The position numbers and the translations under genes are program-made. A model generated the notes under the pieces. That model made no database searches. It was not told the origin of the DNA and was given only the letters and a program-made list of their open reading frames with translations. This document shows positions 46,236 to 58,350 of a stretch of DNA of 64,000 bases, piece after piece (positions within the stretch are counted from its first letter, which is position 1; the number at the start of each line of letters is the position of its first letter). The stretch lies in assembly GCA_944474755.1 (NCBI GenBank), contig OX104119.1:47489657-47553656 (forward strand), written 5' to 3'. Source of the stretch: Limnoperna fortunei. Its lineage: Eukaryota > Mollusca > Bivalvia > Mytilida > Modiolidae.

Positions 46236-47204
46236 ACTCGTTATTTATTACTCTTGAACTTTCTCAAGTTCATCCCTGCATAAACTACTCAAACTGGATC
46301 AAACTATAACTCTTTACGACCAGCGAGTTATATTTCATCTTTTGTTCATGAGAGCAGATAGGGCATGTTTGTCATTTTGATTGAGTATAATAAATAAGAA
46401 CAAATTGTGCTTAAACATTTGGGGAGGCCTGTATGCAGTGACGACAGACTTGTATAGGTTGGCGAGTGATGGGCGTAAAACAATGATCTACATTACAACT
46501 TCAATAATAACAAAGCAAATCATTTAGGAAATTACATATCAATGAGTAACTAAATTGAATAATTAAGAATCCCGGGCGCATTACATTAATATGAAACTGG
46601 GAATTGTTAGAAGACTCGCTTCGTTTATCCTTTAATTCAGATCCTACCAATGGTCATCACATGATTTGGTCACCTGGCAATGATCGTAATACAGCGATGT
46701 CAATTCAAATAGAAATGCTCTGGTGTGTCGTATATATCTACAATTTGTATTAAATTTAATCGATAACAAAAATGTGTTGCTATCTAGTTAAAGTATGGTT
46801 GGTTACCAATACTTTGAAACCATTTAAAATAGATATTGAATTGAGCAAATCACTTTTAATTTGATAATAACATTTTTACTGAAAAATTCTATTTGGATAC
46901 TTTTGAAAAATTTCGAATTTTATGAAACCTACACAAATTTATCCAAGAATAACATAATGATTTTTGTTTACATAAAAATGTGCTGCCCATGTGATTATGT
47001 TGCAATATGGAACTTTCAGATTTTATCAGCAAAATGAGATATTGAATTCGGAACTCACTTTCAATTTTATTTTAAAATGACCGATATTTTGCAATTGTAC
47101 ATGATTTCGATACAAAATGGCGATACCGGATGTGGTATTTGGCGGTAAAATTCAAAATAAATATACGTGTTTTATTAAATTATACTTTTGTGGTCGAGAA
47201 ACGA
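46236..47204. other. Unassigned AT-rich DNA between LINE fragments
   Basis: No coding region, RNA or repeat recognised. Confidence 0.4.
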
Positions 47205-48095
47205 GTGCCGGACGAGTCATGGGGCACAGGAGAATAGGCCCACGGCTTCCTCAGCCTGCAGTAAGAGTCTGCTAACAGAGGCAACACTTGCCGTGTGTTG
47301 CGACCCGTGTCGATTACAGGACGGGATTTCAGTAGGCCGGGTAAACGGTCCCGATAACCTACTGAACCCTTACTTTTTCTAGACGGGAAATCGAGTTAGC
47401 CCTGACTTCGATGAATCGGCATGTCACGTCTTGCCCTTTGTGAATCCTTCTCATTTTAGCTTTTCTAAACATTTATTTCTTTTCAAACTATTCAATGAAA
47501 TGTATTAACCAGTTGATAGACAGCTTCCTTTAAGGATTCACAAAGAAGGCGGTGTCTGAAGGGCAAAGCTTCCTCAGCTTTATAGAGGCGACATGTTTGC
47601 CGTGTGTTGCAACCCGTGATGGTGGAGGAAGGGATCCTGGTGGTTGAGAGATCACTCACTGCTGCATCCATTAGTGCGGGTCAGCGGGTTTCGATTTTCA
47701 ATACACCACTTTGGCCCTAACTTCAATTAGACGGGAGGTCGGATGGACCCGGTTCGGTCAATCGGCTGGTCATGCCGAGCCCTTAACAAGCTTGTCGCCA
47801 TTCTTCTTGTCACTTGATTTTATCTTGTGTATCTTACTACGAAAGTTGTTCAGTAACAGGCTGTTAAGAAGGCGGTGGCTCATGGGTCAATCAAGTAGAC
47901 AGAGTTTCGAACGGTTGTATCGCCAGGTAACCCCGGGCACGAGGCATGCGTTCATTGAGAAATTCGTCTGTTTGAGTATACCACCCTTGGAACACCTGAT
48001 GCTTTCTGCTGGAGATCCGCAGACTCTAGGCATCGCCCATGTTGGCACTCCGTGGCGGGTGGGTGACAAGGGTGGTGAACCGTAATTTTCTTATC
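47205..48095 (+). promoter_or_regulatory. LINE E 5' UTR
   Basis: Third copy of the family's 5' UTR, with the same two related modules (GCCGTGTGTTGC at about 47290 and 47599). The putative B box reads GGGTTTCGATTTTC here, closer to the polymerase III consensus than in B and C. Confidence 0.55.
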
Positions 48096-49408
48096 ATGGC
48101 TTCCGAAACACCCCCTTTAACACAAAAAGGTCCAAAAAAAAAAAAATGATTTTCCTCTTGAAGATTTGGTTGTTGACGAAAGTTGGCCTAAATTTATTGT
48201 ATTATCTAGTAAAGACGCAACTAAACCTTTGGCAAAAGTATCTCCATTTATCATTGAAAAATCTGTCAAGGCTTGTGCAGGAGACGTTAAAAACGTCACC
48301 AAAATGAAGTCCGGTTCCCTGCTAATAGAATGCAGTAGAAAACAACAATCGCTCAATTTACTGAAACTTTCCAAAATTGTAGATTTAGATATAACTAGCT
48401 CACCCCACAGAACGTTAAACTCAAGTCAAGGGATTATTCGTTACCGAGGCGAAGACCTCTCGGAATTGTCAGACGACGAAATCTGTTCAGAACTAGAGCC
48501 TCAGGGTGTTACAAAAGTAAAAAGATTTATTGCTAACAGACAGGGTAAAACTGAACACCTTTCTGTTGAATTTCAACACACCCACTGTCCCTGAATCCAT
48601 CAAGATTGGTCTCTACAAAGCTAAAGTCAGCGCATACATCTCTAATCCTGTGCGCTGCTTTAAGTGTCAAAAGTTCGGCCACGGAAAGGAACAGTGCAGA
48701 GGTCACCTGGTTTGTTTTAAGTGTGCAGAAGAAGGACATGAGGGCTTCACCTGCACGAAAACTCCAAAGTGTGCTAATTGTGGTGAAGCCCACATGTCCT
48801 CATCTAAGGACTGTCAGCATTTAAAAAAGAAAAAAGAAATTCAAAAAATAAAAACTGAAAAAAACATCTCTTACCCTGAGGCTCGTCGTCTGTATAATAC
48901 AGCGAATAATCCCTCGTCTCCTGCATCAACGTCATATGCCAATGTTGCCAAACGCGTTCTCACTTCAGTTGAAACGCAGACCATCATCACCTGGCCCATT
49001 GACAAACAGGAACCTTCGAAATTACCAGTCAAAACAACAGACAAAATCATTCAATCTTCACGAAAATCTTCATCTTCTCAAACTGCTACGTCTAAAGCAC
49101 CCTCTCAATCCTCAACCAATTCTTCAAGAAGCCCCCAAAAAAATTCAAAAAATACCAACTCCAATTTAAATTCTTCTAACTCAAATAAAAACTCAAATCA
49201 AAAAGGAGATCGTACTCCAAAACTGCTGCGGGATCCCATTAAGGTCCACAACAGGTTTGGAAGTCTAGATCATCTAGACACTACTATCTGGGGCGATCCC
49301 ATGGATACACTACCCCCAGATACTGGATCTAAAAGTAGATCCCCCAGCAGAAACCGGCGGAATAGCCCCAAAAAACTGTTAACTATTCCCCTATTCGCAG
49401 ACCATAAT
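48096..49408 (+). pseudogene. LINE E ORF1, frameshifted
   Basis: ATGGCTTCCGAAACACC at 48096. A 13-base A-run near 48134 puts the N-terminal domain (SWPKFIVLSSKDATKPLAKV) out of frame with the start, as in copy C. A second shift lies near 48545. The knuckles CFKCQKFGHGKEQC, CFKCAEEGHEGFTC and CANCGEAHMSSSKDC follow, and a lost A near 49374 makes the frame read past the usual stop. Confidence 0.88.
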
Positions 49409-51465
49409 GGGTACAATAATACAATGGAATTGTCGAGGTCTTAAGATTAATTTTCTTGAAATTACATTATTAGTTCAAGCCTTTCTACCTGTTGCATTTT
49501 GCCTCCAAGAATCCCACCTAAAAACGAAGTGATAATATATCTTTAAAAAACTATTCTATATACAGCACATATGTAGACGAGAGTGATAGAGCTGCTGGCG
49601 GCTCTACCATTCTTGTAAAAGATCAAGTTCTACATAGCCCTGTAGATCTCGACACTGATCTGCAGGCGGTTGCTGTTAGAATATCATTAGACAAAACAAT
49701 TACTTTATGCTCTGTGTATATACCACCGAATTCTTTATTAAATTTAAATCAGTTGAAACATCTTACTGATCAGTTACCAGCCCCATATATATTATTTGGG
49801 GACTTCAACGCACACAACCCTCTACGGGTAGTACCGCAATTAACGAAAAAGGTAAAATTATTGAAGGCTTAATGAATCAGGAAGATCTGGGTATTTTATA
49901 TGATGGAACCAATACATATTTACATCCTGGGAATGGGTCATATTCGGCTATTGATCTTACAATATCAGATCCTTCTATCTGTTGCCCGATTTCTCATGGA
50001 AAGTCCATGACGATCTCTGTGGCAGTGATCACTTTCCCATTATCTTGGAATCTTTACACTCTTCAAACACAGAACGAGTCGCTCGGTATAAATTTGGCAA
50101 GGCCAATTGGCTTCTATTTGACCAACTCTGTTTTGAGCGACTTAACTCAGATGCTTTTGAAGCTGTTTCTGATCCAATTTTAAAATTTAATGAAACACTT
50201 ATTTCAATTGCTGATGAAACAATTCCTAAGACCTCGACAAATCCAAAACATCCTAGTAAACCATGGTTCGATGACAGCTGTGAGGACGCTATTGCCGAAC
50301 GACGCTTTAATAAACACCCAACTCAAAATAATCTTAACCATTTCCGAATTTTTCGAGCGAAAGCTCGCAGAGTAACGAAACAAAGACGACGCACCTCTTG
50401 GCGTAACTTTGTTTCTAAACTAAATAACCATACTCCCATGAATAAAATTTGGAACATGATTCGTAAAATTAAAGGTAAAAACAGTAAAGCAAATGTCCAT
50501 CATTTAAAGGATGGACAAGACTTGTTAACATCAGAGTCGGATATATCTAACAAATTGGCCGAAACATTTGCAAAACACTCGTGCGCTGAAAATTATCATC
50601 CCGATTTTCAGCGTATCAAAACTCAAAAAGAAAAATCAAAACTTAATTTCCAGTCAAAAAATGTAGAAGATTACAACAAACCTTTTTCTTTGGAAGAGCT
50701 AAAAACCTCTTTGAACAAATCTCACGATACAGCATGTGGTCCAGATGAAATCCATTATCAACTTCTCAAACATCTGCCACAATCATCTCTCCAATGCCTT
50801 TTGAATTTTCTTAACAACATTTGGGAAACGGGTGACTTACCATCTATATGGAAAATGGCCACTGTTGTGCCTATACCACAACCAGGAAAGATCACTCAGA
50901 AGCGTCCAACTATCGGCCTATAGCCCTCACAAGCTGTCTTTGTAAAACCATGGAAAGGATGATCAACGATCGCCTTGTCTGGTTTTTAGAATCGAACAAT
51001 CTAATTGCAAATATCCAATGTGGATTCAGACATGGGCGAAGTACCATAGATCATCTTGTACGTTTTGAAACGTATATTCGAAACGCCTTTGCCAAAAATG
51101 AACATGTTGTGTCTATCTTTTTCGATTTAGAAAAAGCATATGACACAACATGGAAATATGGTATTTTAAAAGATCTTTTTGATATGGGGTTGAAAGGTAG
51201 ACTTCCTACCTTTATTTCAAACTTTTTATCTGACAGAGAATTTAAAGTTAGGGTAAATTCTACTCTATCTGACCCTTTTGAACAGGAAATGGGTGTTCCC
51301 CATGGAAGCATCCTTTCTGTCACTTTATTTAGTATCAAAATTAATAGCCTTGCTCAAGTTTTAAAAGATAATATTGATGGTTCTCTATATGTTGACGACT
51401 TCCTCATATGTTACCGAGGAAAAAACATGAATAATATTGAACGTCAACTGCAGTTATGTTTAAAC
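49407..51465 (+). pseudogene. LINE E ORF2, part before the DNA transposon
   Basis: ATG at 49407 in TAATG. Extra A near 49523, deletions near 49828 and 49975, and a shift near 50888 break the frame. Endonuclease and RT motifs (VHDDLCGSDHFPII, FFDLEKAYD, LYVDDFL) remain; VPQGS has become VPHGS. Interrupted at QLCLN by the transposon at 51466-58341. Confidence 0.9.
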
Positions 51466-51557
51466 CAGTCTAATTAAAATTAGCCCATGCGTGTTTACTA
51501 TTTACGTTGTGTCGCAAGGTCTAACATAACCCCGTTGCAGGTCACGTCACAGTAACC
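51466..51557. repeat. Left 92 bp terminal inverted repeat
   Basis: CAGTCTAATT...GTCACAGTAACC. Matches the inverse of 58250-58341 at 91 of 92 positions (C/G difference next to AGTAACC). Confidence 0.97.
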
Positions 51558-51699
51558 TTTTGTGAACTTTCACTGACCCTTTTTTATCCAATGAAAACAT
51601 TTCCCGCCAAAATTATTCAAAATAGTTTACAAATAATACAACCAATCAAATACCGTTTTGCAAACGTATTAAGTAAACACGTGTAGTGGTAAACAAAAC

Positions 51700-54024
51700 A
51701 TGGCGGATTACAAGGAGGAAGCGATCGAAGAGACATTAGCGTTGTTCCGAGTCGAAAAACTGAAAGCGGAACAAAAAATTATGTTGGATTGCCTTCTAGA
51801 TGGTAAAGACTGTATGGCAATTTTACCCACTGGCTACGGAAAGTCTTTGCCATACCAGATGCTTCCACTTGTTAAACAACAACAGATGAGGAACACAACG
51901 CCAACGGTGGATGTTGTCGTTGAAGAAAAGATTGTTATCTGTTGTCCTCTTATTTCATTGATGGAAGATCAAGTGACTAAACTGAAGAAAATTCCTGGTT
52001 ACAGTGTTGCTTTTAAAGGTAAATGTTTCATATTCCCAATGAAAATAGAAAAAAAAGGGGGGGGGTTCTTGACCTAATAATTAATAATTTTTCGTCATAT
52101 TAACTGGATACTTCCTATGCAATGTTAATTTTAAATGAATAGAAGTATTTTTATATCATAAATATTCCTTGCAACGAGGCAAGCCAGAAAAGCCCGAATG
52201 ACTCCTTATTTCAATGTAGTTTGTACCTTGTCAGATACACTGACAAAGTGTTAAAACAAATTATGTATAAAAATATTGACAAATTTGTCTGCATATCAAC
52301 CAGTCTAATGAAAATTAGCTCATGCTGGTTTAGTATTTATGTTGTGTCACAATAGTAAACATGTGTGGGCTAATTTAATTGGACTGTATATCAACTCTCA
52401 GGTACATTTTCTTGCAACTTTTACTCCAAAATTTAAATTTCATGGAAGGAAAAAGAATTTGCCTGTAAAGGCATGCTAGGGTTGGCAATAATTTGAGACA
52501 AATTAGGAAAGTATTGCAACAAAAAACTTGCAGTTTGACATCAGGGGTTTTTAAAACAAATTTAGCATCCTCAGTTTAATACTTGAAATTGTTATATGAC
52601 ATTTCATATTAAAAAACATTCCTTTTTAATTTTTAGGTAGCAATCCAGAAGATGATGAATTGATTAAAACAGGGAACATAGTGGTCATATATGCGTCCCC
52701 AAAAACCTTGGTTGGTGATAAGGAGTGGCGTTCCTACCTCCAGAGTCAGACCATCAAAACGATTGTTGTTGATGAATTTCACACTCTTGCAACCTGGTAG
52801 GTATTAAATGAAAATATTGTGTTAAATATTGTGTTAAATGACTATACAGATAAGTTGACTTAAAATAATAATAGCTGACAATATATGTTCCAGGTAATTG
52901 GCCACTATCAGCAATTTTTTAGCTATAACATGATGTCCACTTTTATCTATAACATAAAAGTTGAACATAAGGACATGAACTTGTTACCCCAGTTTATCTG
53001 TCACCATTGGGCAATTTAAAAAAAAAATCCAATGTACAGCAAGTCATTCAGCTTTATTGACAGCAAGAACAAGTTCGGAAATTTAAAATGTTTTACCAAG
53101 TGTTGCTGTAATTTTTATATCTTTTTTTCTAGGGGAGGATTAGCAGAAGAAGAAACAGCATTTCGCAAATGGTTTAGGCATGTAGGAGAATTAAGATCAA
53201 TGTTTCCTTCTGCCAGTTTGCTTGCTTTAAGTGCAACATGTCCTAAAAATATAAAGAAGAAGATATTGAATGCCCTGAACATGGACAGTTCAACTGTATT
53301 TTTATCTGTGTCGCCGAACAAGCCAAACATTAAATTATGTGTCCAGAAAATTGAAAACAGCATAGAATTTTCAATGTTGTGGCTTGTAGAGACTCGAACT
53401 CGACTCCAGATTAGTTTCCCTCGCACCATTATTTATATGAACTCAATAAAGCAACAGTCAGATCTATATAAGTACTTAATCAGTGAGAGTGAAAATTGTA
53501 CCGAGTTAATAGAAATGTACCACTCTGAGACCCCAGATAGGCAGAAGAAAGCAATTATTTCTCGGCTGCATGACCCAAACAGCAGTTTGAGGTTAATAAT
53601 TGCTACATCGGCTTTAGGCATGGGAATAGATATTGCATCCTGCAATAATGTTATTCTTTATGGACCACCAAAATCATTTATTGAACTTATTCAAGAAGTT
53701 GGACGAATAGGACGAGATGGAACAGACTCTATTGCTCTACTTATGTTCAATTCCTATCACCTGCGCAACTGTGATGACAGTTTAAAACAATTGTACACAG
53801 GTAAATCTTGCAGACGGTTAAAGCTAATGGAACAATTCGTTACCAAAGGAGAGTTAAACACAATTATGACAGGAACACATATATGTTGGGACGTTTGTGA
53901 AGCACTATGTTCATGTGGAAATTGTGAAAGACTGTCATTACAAACTTATTTGACAATTCAGTGGACAAGTCCAACCCTGTACCCCACTCTCAATGTAAAT
54001 GGATGCAAAATCAAACTGAGCTAG
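51700..54024 (+). CDS. RecQ-like superfamily 2 helicase of the DNA transposon, three exons, 456 residues
   Basis: Joined exons 51700-52018, 52637-52796 and 53133-54024 give 457 codons including the stop with no internal break; donors are GTAAAT and GTAGGT, acceptors TTTTTAG and TTTTCTAG. Motifs: ILPTGYGKS (Walker A, K48), CCPLISLMEDQ (Ia), DEFHT (residues 152-156, motif II), TWGG, LLALSATCP (III), IIATSALGMGIDI (V) and QEVGRIGRDG (VI, arginine finger region). The C-terminus has CEALCSCGNC, a short Cys cluster. RecQ enzymes unwind DNA; within the transposon the protein would act in excision or repair of the ends (inference). It lacks the RQC and HRDC domains of cellular RecQ proteins, and it lies 143 bp inside the TIR. 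Intron 1 contains an 86 bp miniature element. Confidence 0.88.
52301..52386. mobile_element. 86 bp TIR-to-TIR miniature element related to the Academ-like transposon
   Basis: CAGTCTAATGAAAATTAGCT at the left and AGCCCACACATG.../CCAATTAAATTAGCCC (inverse) at the right correspond to about 50 and 35 bases of the big element's TIRs joined head to tail. It is flanked by CATATCAAC (52292-52300) and TATATCAAC (52387-52395), a 9 bp duplication with one mismatch. Lies in intron 1 of the helicase gene. Confidence 0.85.
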
Positions 54025-54199
54025 TTGTAATTTAAAGTACATACCTCCAAAAAATACCTCTTCTAAAATTGAATCTATTTCTACAGGGTAAAAATTATTC
54101 ATGACATGATCCAGAGAATATACTCACACCTTGCTTATAATTAATACTGATGATAGTTTGTTGATTATTCAAATAGATGTGTCAACATTTCAACAATAA

Positions 54200-54442
54200 A
54201 TTTGTTTGTTTGATTAAATGTGTTTAATGCCACTTTCAGCAATTTTTCCAGCTATATCATGGCTTCAAGTTTTCATTGGGGGAAAAAGCAGAAGCACCAG
54301 GAGAAAACACAAACCTTCGGTAGCAAATTTGGGAATCCGAGTAGAGTACACCCTGCAAGCAGTGAGACTAGAACCCACAACCGCAGTGTTGATAGACACA
54401 TGATTAACAATAGACTGACTATCTTAACAACTGTGGTCCCTT
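54200..54442 (-). mobile_element. tRNA-derived SINE (type 2)
   Basis: Minus strand: GGTTCTAGTCTCACTGC (B box), GCAGGGTGTACTCTACTCGG, TTTTCTCCTGGTGCTTCTGC core, GCCATGATATAGCTGG...AGTGGC stem and (CAAA)n tail. Homologous to 15406-15671, about 243 bp. It lies between the 3' ends of the helicase and transposase genes. Confidence 0.8.
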
Positions 54443-55197
54443 TAACATAATAAAACAAGTACATGTATATAATCACCTGGTTTGTTTTCAGGCCAGCTTT
54501 GGAACTGTACTTGTGCTCAAGATGTGTAGGATAAATTTTCTCAAATTTATCATGTAACTGAGGAACATTTTCCACAACGGCTGTTGCTATCAAAAAAGTG
54601 AGCTCTTTCAGAAGCAATGCTTGGTCATTAATTGATGGTATAAACATGTCACATGTTATTTCATTCACTTTTAATGGCTCCTTGAACTCCTCAATGATGG
54701 GTTGTATTCTGTCAACAACTGCTATCACATTGAAAAGGTGTATTGACTGGGTTTTTTGTTGTGATGTCCTATAAGATGGCAAAATGTTTTTATCCCAGTT
54801 GTCTCCCACCAGTTGATACTTGATGTTCCCACCAGATTCCCATTTATCTTTTAATGTTAATATCTCTGAATCCAAATTTTCCTGCCAATGTTGCAGCTTT
54901 AAGTGAAGTGAGCCTGTGGTCATTTAAATTCCAATTGAAGCCAGTCTGTCTATATCCTGTTGAAAAAAGGGACATTACATTATACATAAATATTCAATTG
55001 CTAGCTCCTTTATCCAAAGTTACACTTATGCAGTTCACATGTTTATGAAAGATATACATGTTATTATAATATTGTAGAAAAGGGAAACAACCTTTTGCAA
55101 CACTAAAATGTGTATACTTACTGATCATCAATGAAATTTAAAGTTAAAAAAATTGTGCATCTTCGGTCTTGCTACGTTTGTTATTATGATTTACTTT

Positions 55198-55314
55198 CCT
55201 AGAGATGATGATTTCAGATTGGAGTCATATACCGCCAACAGTGAGACTCGAAACCAGTATTGACTTGATAAATAGTGAATTACTACCAATAGGCCACCAT
55301 GACCCGACTATTTA
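55198..55314 (-). mobile_element. Possible SINE head fragment in a transposase intron
   Basis: Minus strand shows TGGCCTATTGGTAGT (A-box-like) and GGTTTCGAGTCTCACTG (B-box-like) about 35 bases apart, as in tRNA-derived SINE heads, without core or tail. Confidence 0.4.
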
Positions 55315-55849
55315 CTGTGTAATGAAGGTCTATACATATACATTTGGTATATAACCACAAGTTTTAATGAAATTGTTAATTTAAATACCTTTTGAGTACA
55401 TCCGCCATGAGTCATTATAAAACCAACAATATATTGCATTGCTGACATTTCTGCACTTCTCCCATGTAAGCCTGATGCTATGGAATGCATTAAGCAAAGG
55501 AATTTCTTTCCAGTCACATTTGATGGTATATCTGACACTATAGCTGAAACTACTATCAGTGCAGTTCTTTGTAGAATTTGTCCCATTCGAATGACATAAT
55601 ACTGTCATGATCCTTCTGTTGCATTATTGACCCAGAGTTCCTTTTACACAATTCCTTGCATTCATGCGATACTAGCTTACAGCATACAGAAATAACTGAA
55701 GTTGGTTCGTAATTCATAATGATGTCAACAATATTCTTTTCAACATTCTGTTTCCTCACAATTGTCTTACAAATCTTCTTATAATGCTCATTCACAACCA
55801 GCTCTGTCTTTTTACCACTTGCATAATATACTATAACCTTTAAATTGAG

Positions 55850-57430
55850 AAAACATTCTTATTTGAAATCTTGCAATTACATGTACATGTAAAACTCTTC
55901 TCACTTTGTTGCTTTGTCCAAATCGAACGAACGGTTTGCATATGGTTTATCTGCTCTGTTTATATGGACTGGTGACTATTTCTAGTGTGTTGTAATTTCA
56001 TGGCCACAGATTATTACATGTAGTATTGTAATGAAACAAAGTATACTAGTAGAAATGAAATAAAACTTGATCTTAGTATCAAAATGCCCAATCCTTCATT
56101 TCTTAAAAATATGTTTCCTTTAATACAATTAGTATTAAAAATGACAAATTAACTGTAAAAAAACTTTTCACCATACTTATTCTTTTTACTTTTGAACTAT
56201 ATATATCTAGAATCTTTAAACTAATAAACTTGTAAAAACTCCTCTAACCTGATAATACTGAATGGTTGACAACATACCTTCTTCCTACATGTATGTCACA
56301 AAACTGGAATTAAGCTAGTAAAAACTTTCAACTCTGTAAACATATCGTTAGCTACAAAATAAAATTCATACATGCTTCATAAATTGGTAATAAACTACTT
56401 AGAGGAGAAAAATGTAAACACAATTGTCAATGTCTCCCTGTGAAATTAACATTCAGACTTAGACAGTCAAAATTTAGTTCATCTCTGAATGCAGACAGAT
56501 ATTTAGATTTTTCTCCCATCTTAAAATGTGTTAGCAGGTAACAGAGTGTCAAGTGTTATTACCATGATAGGAAACAGTATTTAGAAAAAAGACAATAATG
56601 CTATGGTAATGACACTTGAAAAAACACCCCATTATTTGAAAATAACATTAACAGTGTTACAGATAACAAAAACAAACACTTTTACATGTACATGTATTCC
56701 GATTTGAATTAAATATTAATAATAAATTATTAATATTAATATAAATATTAATAATATTAAAATATATTAATAATAAATATTAAATTAATTAAATAACAAT
56801 TGGAAGGTTGTTATAATAATGTATATATGGCAATATAATTTAGTTCAAACCAACATACATGTACTTAGAAAATCTATTTTGTTACTGATTGCCAACAAAT
56901 TAATTTCAACCAAGACAGAATAAGAAACCCTAAACAAATCCCTGCTATGATAAATATGAAAAAAATATTCATAAATCTAATTATTTACAGACAATGATTG
57001 ATATTGATGACAAAACATAAGCTCCAAAATAAATTGAAGATTACCCCAAATAAAATATGATAGACCTGTTAGTAAGTTTGCAAAGTGTAGTTTTCTTTCA
57101 AACTTTTATATTTGATATATTTTCCCATTACACCTTGTACCATTTAAATTTAAGCAAAACTTGTTGACAAACATTTTTGTATCAAAATAATAATAGAAAA
57201 TAGCATTTCAAACATGTTCAACATTACACTACAGTGTGAGGCTATTCATTTGTCAGAGTTCCCTTAATTTATCAAAAATATATACATTTACAACTCCACA
57301 CCAGTGTGCTTTTTCCCCTAAGAGTATGCATGGATTTGTAAAAATTATGGTAAATCTGCAAAGTATGGAGAAAAAGAAACCCTGACAAACTGATAACTTC
57401 AAAACAAAATATAACAGTTGTAAAATAATA
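55850..57430. other. Long intron of the transposase gene
   Basis: No further element recognised except the AT-rich simple repeat at 56707-56800. It separates exon 1 from exon 2 on the minus strand. Confidence 0.45.
56707..56800 (+). repeat. TTAATA/ATTAAT simple repeat
   Basis: About 90 bases built only from A and T in TTAATAATAAAT-like units, with several self-complementary words. Confidence 0.85.
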
Positions 57431-58249
57431 CCACAACTTACTTCTACTGCTCCTTCCATTTCTTGTTCAGGCAATTTTCTAGAAGTCTCTTCAGTAATTA
57501 CACTTTCATCTTGGTAGGTTAGTTGCCTTCTACTATGTTTCTGAACTGCAGGTGACAAAATTGGTGACAATGGCTGCAGCTGAGTTTTAGTTGAAATTGT
57601 TTGTTTTTTCAAAAGTGAAAATGGTATGCCTTGTGTCAGTTATTTTTTCATGTTTAATTTTTTTTACTTCATACGGGGAATGCAGACGTTTTTGAATTAT
57701 TTGTTTCGAAGGAGATGGAATCACTAGCTTTGTCTTGGCCAGAACATCACTTCTCTTAGCGCCGATATCACACTTTAATTTCTCCAGTTCCCTTTCCATT
57801 CTTATTACACGTTCAATACAACTATAACAGTTTTTGCACACGCCATTGTTCTTACCAACATTATCAATTTCAAATTCGCCTAATACAGATCTAGTGTTAG
57901 GCGTTCTTTCTTCATTAAATTTAAGTTTACGGTTGTACAGTTTTGTAATTTTTTGGCGCCCGTCTGAGGATGTTTCCACTTGTAGGAACGAAAATCCACA
58001 TAGCTCGCATATTTCGTTGATTAAGTAATAGTGTTTCTTTGGTGTTTCCGACATTTTTAATCAGTATTTTTTAACAAAGTTTTGACATAATTTTACACAT
58101 GGGCGCTGACATGTTTGTTGTTGTTTTGCGTATTCTCTCGTGACTTATTATAACATACGCATAAAACCCGAAACCAATAATGATGTAAAGTTTCACCGCC
58201 ATGGACCGATAAGAGACTTTTTCATTGGTCAGTTTGATCACATGATAGA

Positions 58250-58341
58250 GGTTACTCTGACGTGACCTGCAACGGGGTTATGTTAGACCTTGCGACACAA
58301 CGTAAATAGTAAACACGCATGGGCTAATTTTAATTAGACTG
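58250..58341. repeat. Right 92 bp terminal inverted repeat
   Basis: GGTTACTCTGACGTGACCTG...TTTTAATTAGACTG, inverse of 51466-51557 with one mismatch. Followed by TGTTTAAAC, the second copy of the target site. Confidence 0.97.
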
Positions 58342-58350
58342 TGTTTAAAC

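Larger units (their letters stand above)
47205..51465 (+). mobile_element. LINE copy E (same family as A-C), 5' part
   Basis: Starts close to the family's 5' end (GAGTGCCGGACGAGTCATGG, slightly altered) and runs through 5' UTR, ORF1 and ORF2 to TGTTTAAAC (51457-51465), where a DNA transposon is inserted. It resumes at 58351. Without its two inserts it measures about 6.06 kb, essentially full length. No target duplication was found at its ends. Confidence 0.9.
54493..58054 (-). pseudogene. Academ-like transposase, multi-exon, damaged and lacking its C-terminus
   Basis: Minus strand. Exon 1 (58054-57442) begins MSETPKKHYYLINEICELCG and has a second Cys cluster GVCKNCYSCIERV; a frame slip near 57620 comes before TISTKTQLQPLSPILSPAVQ; the donor is GTAAGT. 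Exon 2 (about 55838-55386) reads ELVVNEHYKKICKTIVRKQN and, after a shift near 55580, TALIVVSAIVSDIPSNVTGK and SAMQYIVGFIMTHGGCTQK. Exon 3 (about 54960-54493) reads DIDRLASIGI, TAA, then YQLVGDNWDKNILPS and QKTQSIHLFNVIAVVDRI, the block with the acidic D-N-x-D typical of these transposases. Downstream coding expected for the rest of the nuclease domain is absent. Not functional as it stands. Confidence 0.65.
51466..58341. mobile_element. Academ-like DNA transposon with helicase gene (AcademH-type candidate)
   Basis: 6876 bp. It begins CAGTCTAATTAAAATTAGCC and ends with the inverse; the TIRs are 92 bp with a single mismatch. The target duplication is 9 bp, TGTTTAAAC, at 51457-51465 and 58342-58350, and excising the element restores the LINE ORF2 reading. 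It has two convergent genes: a RecQ-like helicase (+) and a transposase with several exons (-). From memory, helicase-bearing Academ elements have 9-10 bp duplications, which fits. Mutator-like elements also make 9 bp duplications but do not encode this pair. Confidence 0.85.

Noticed and set aside
51700..54024. Cellular RecQ helicase gene
   Set aside because: It lies between 92 bp TIRs with a 9 bp TSD inside a LINE, and lacks RQC and HRDC domains.
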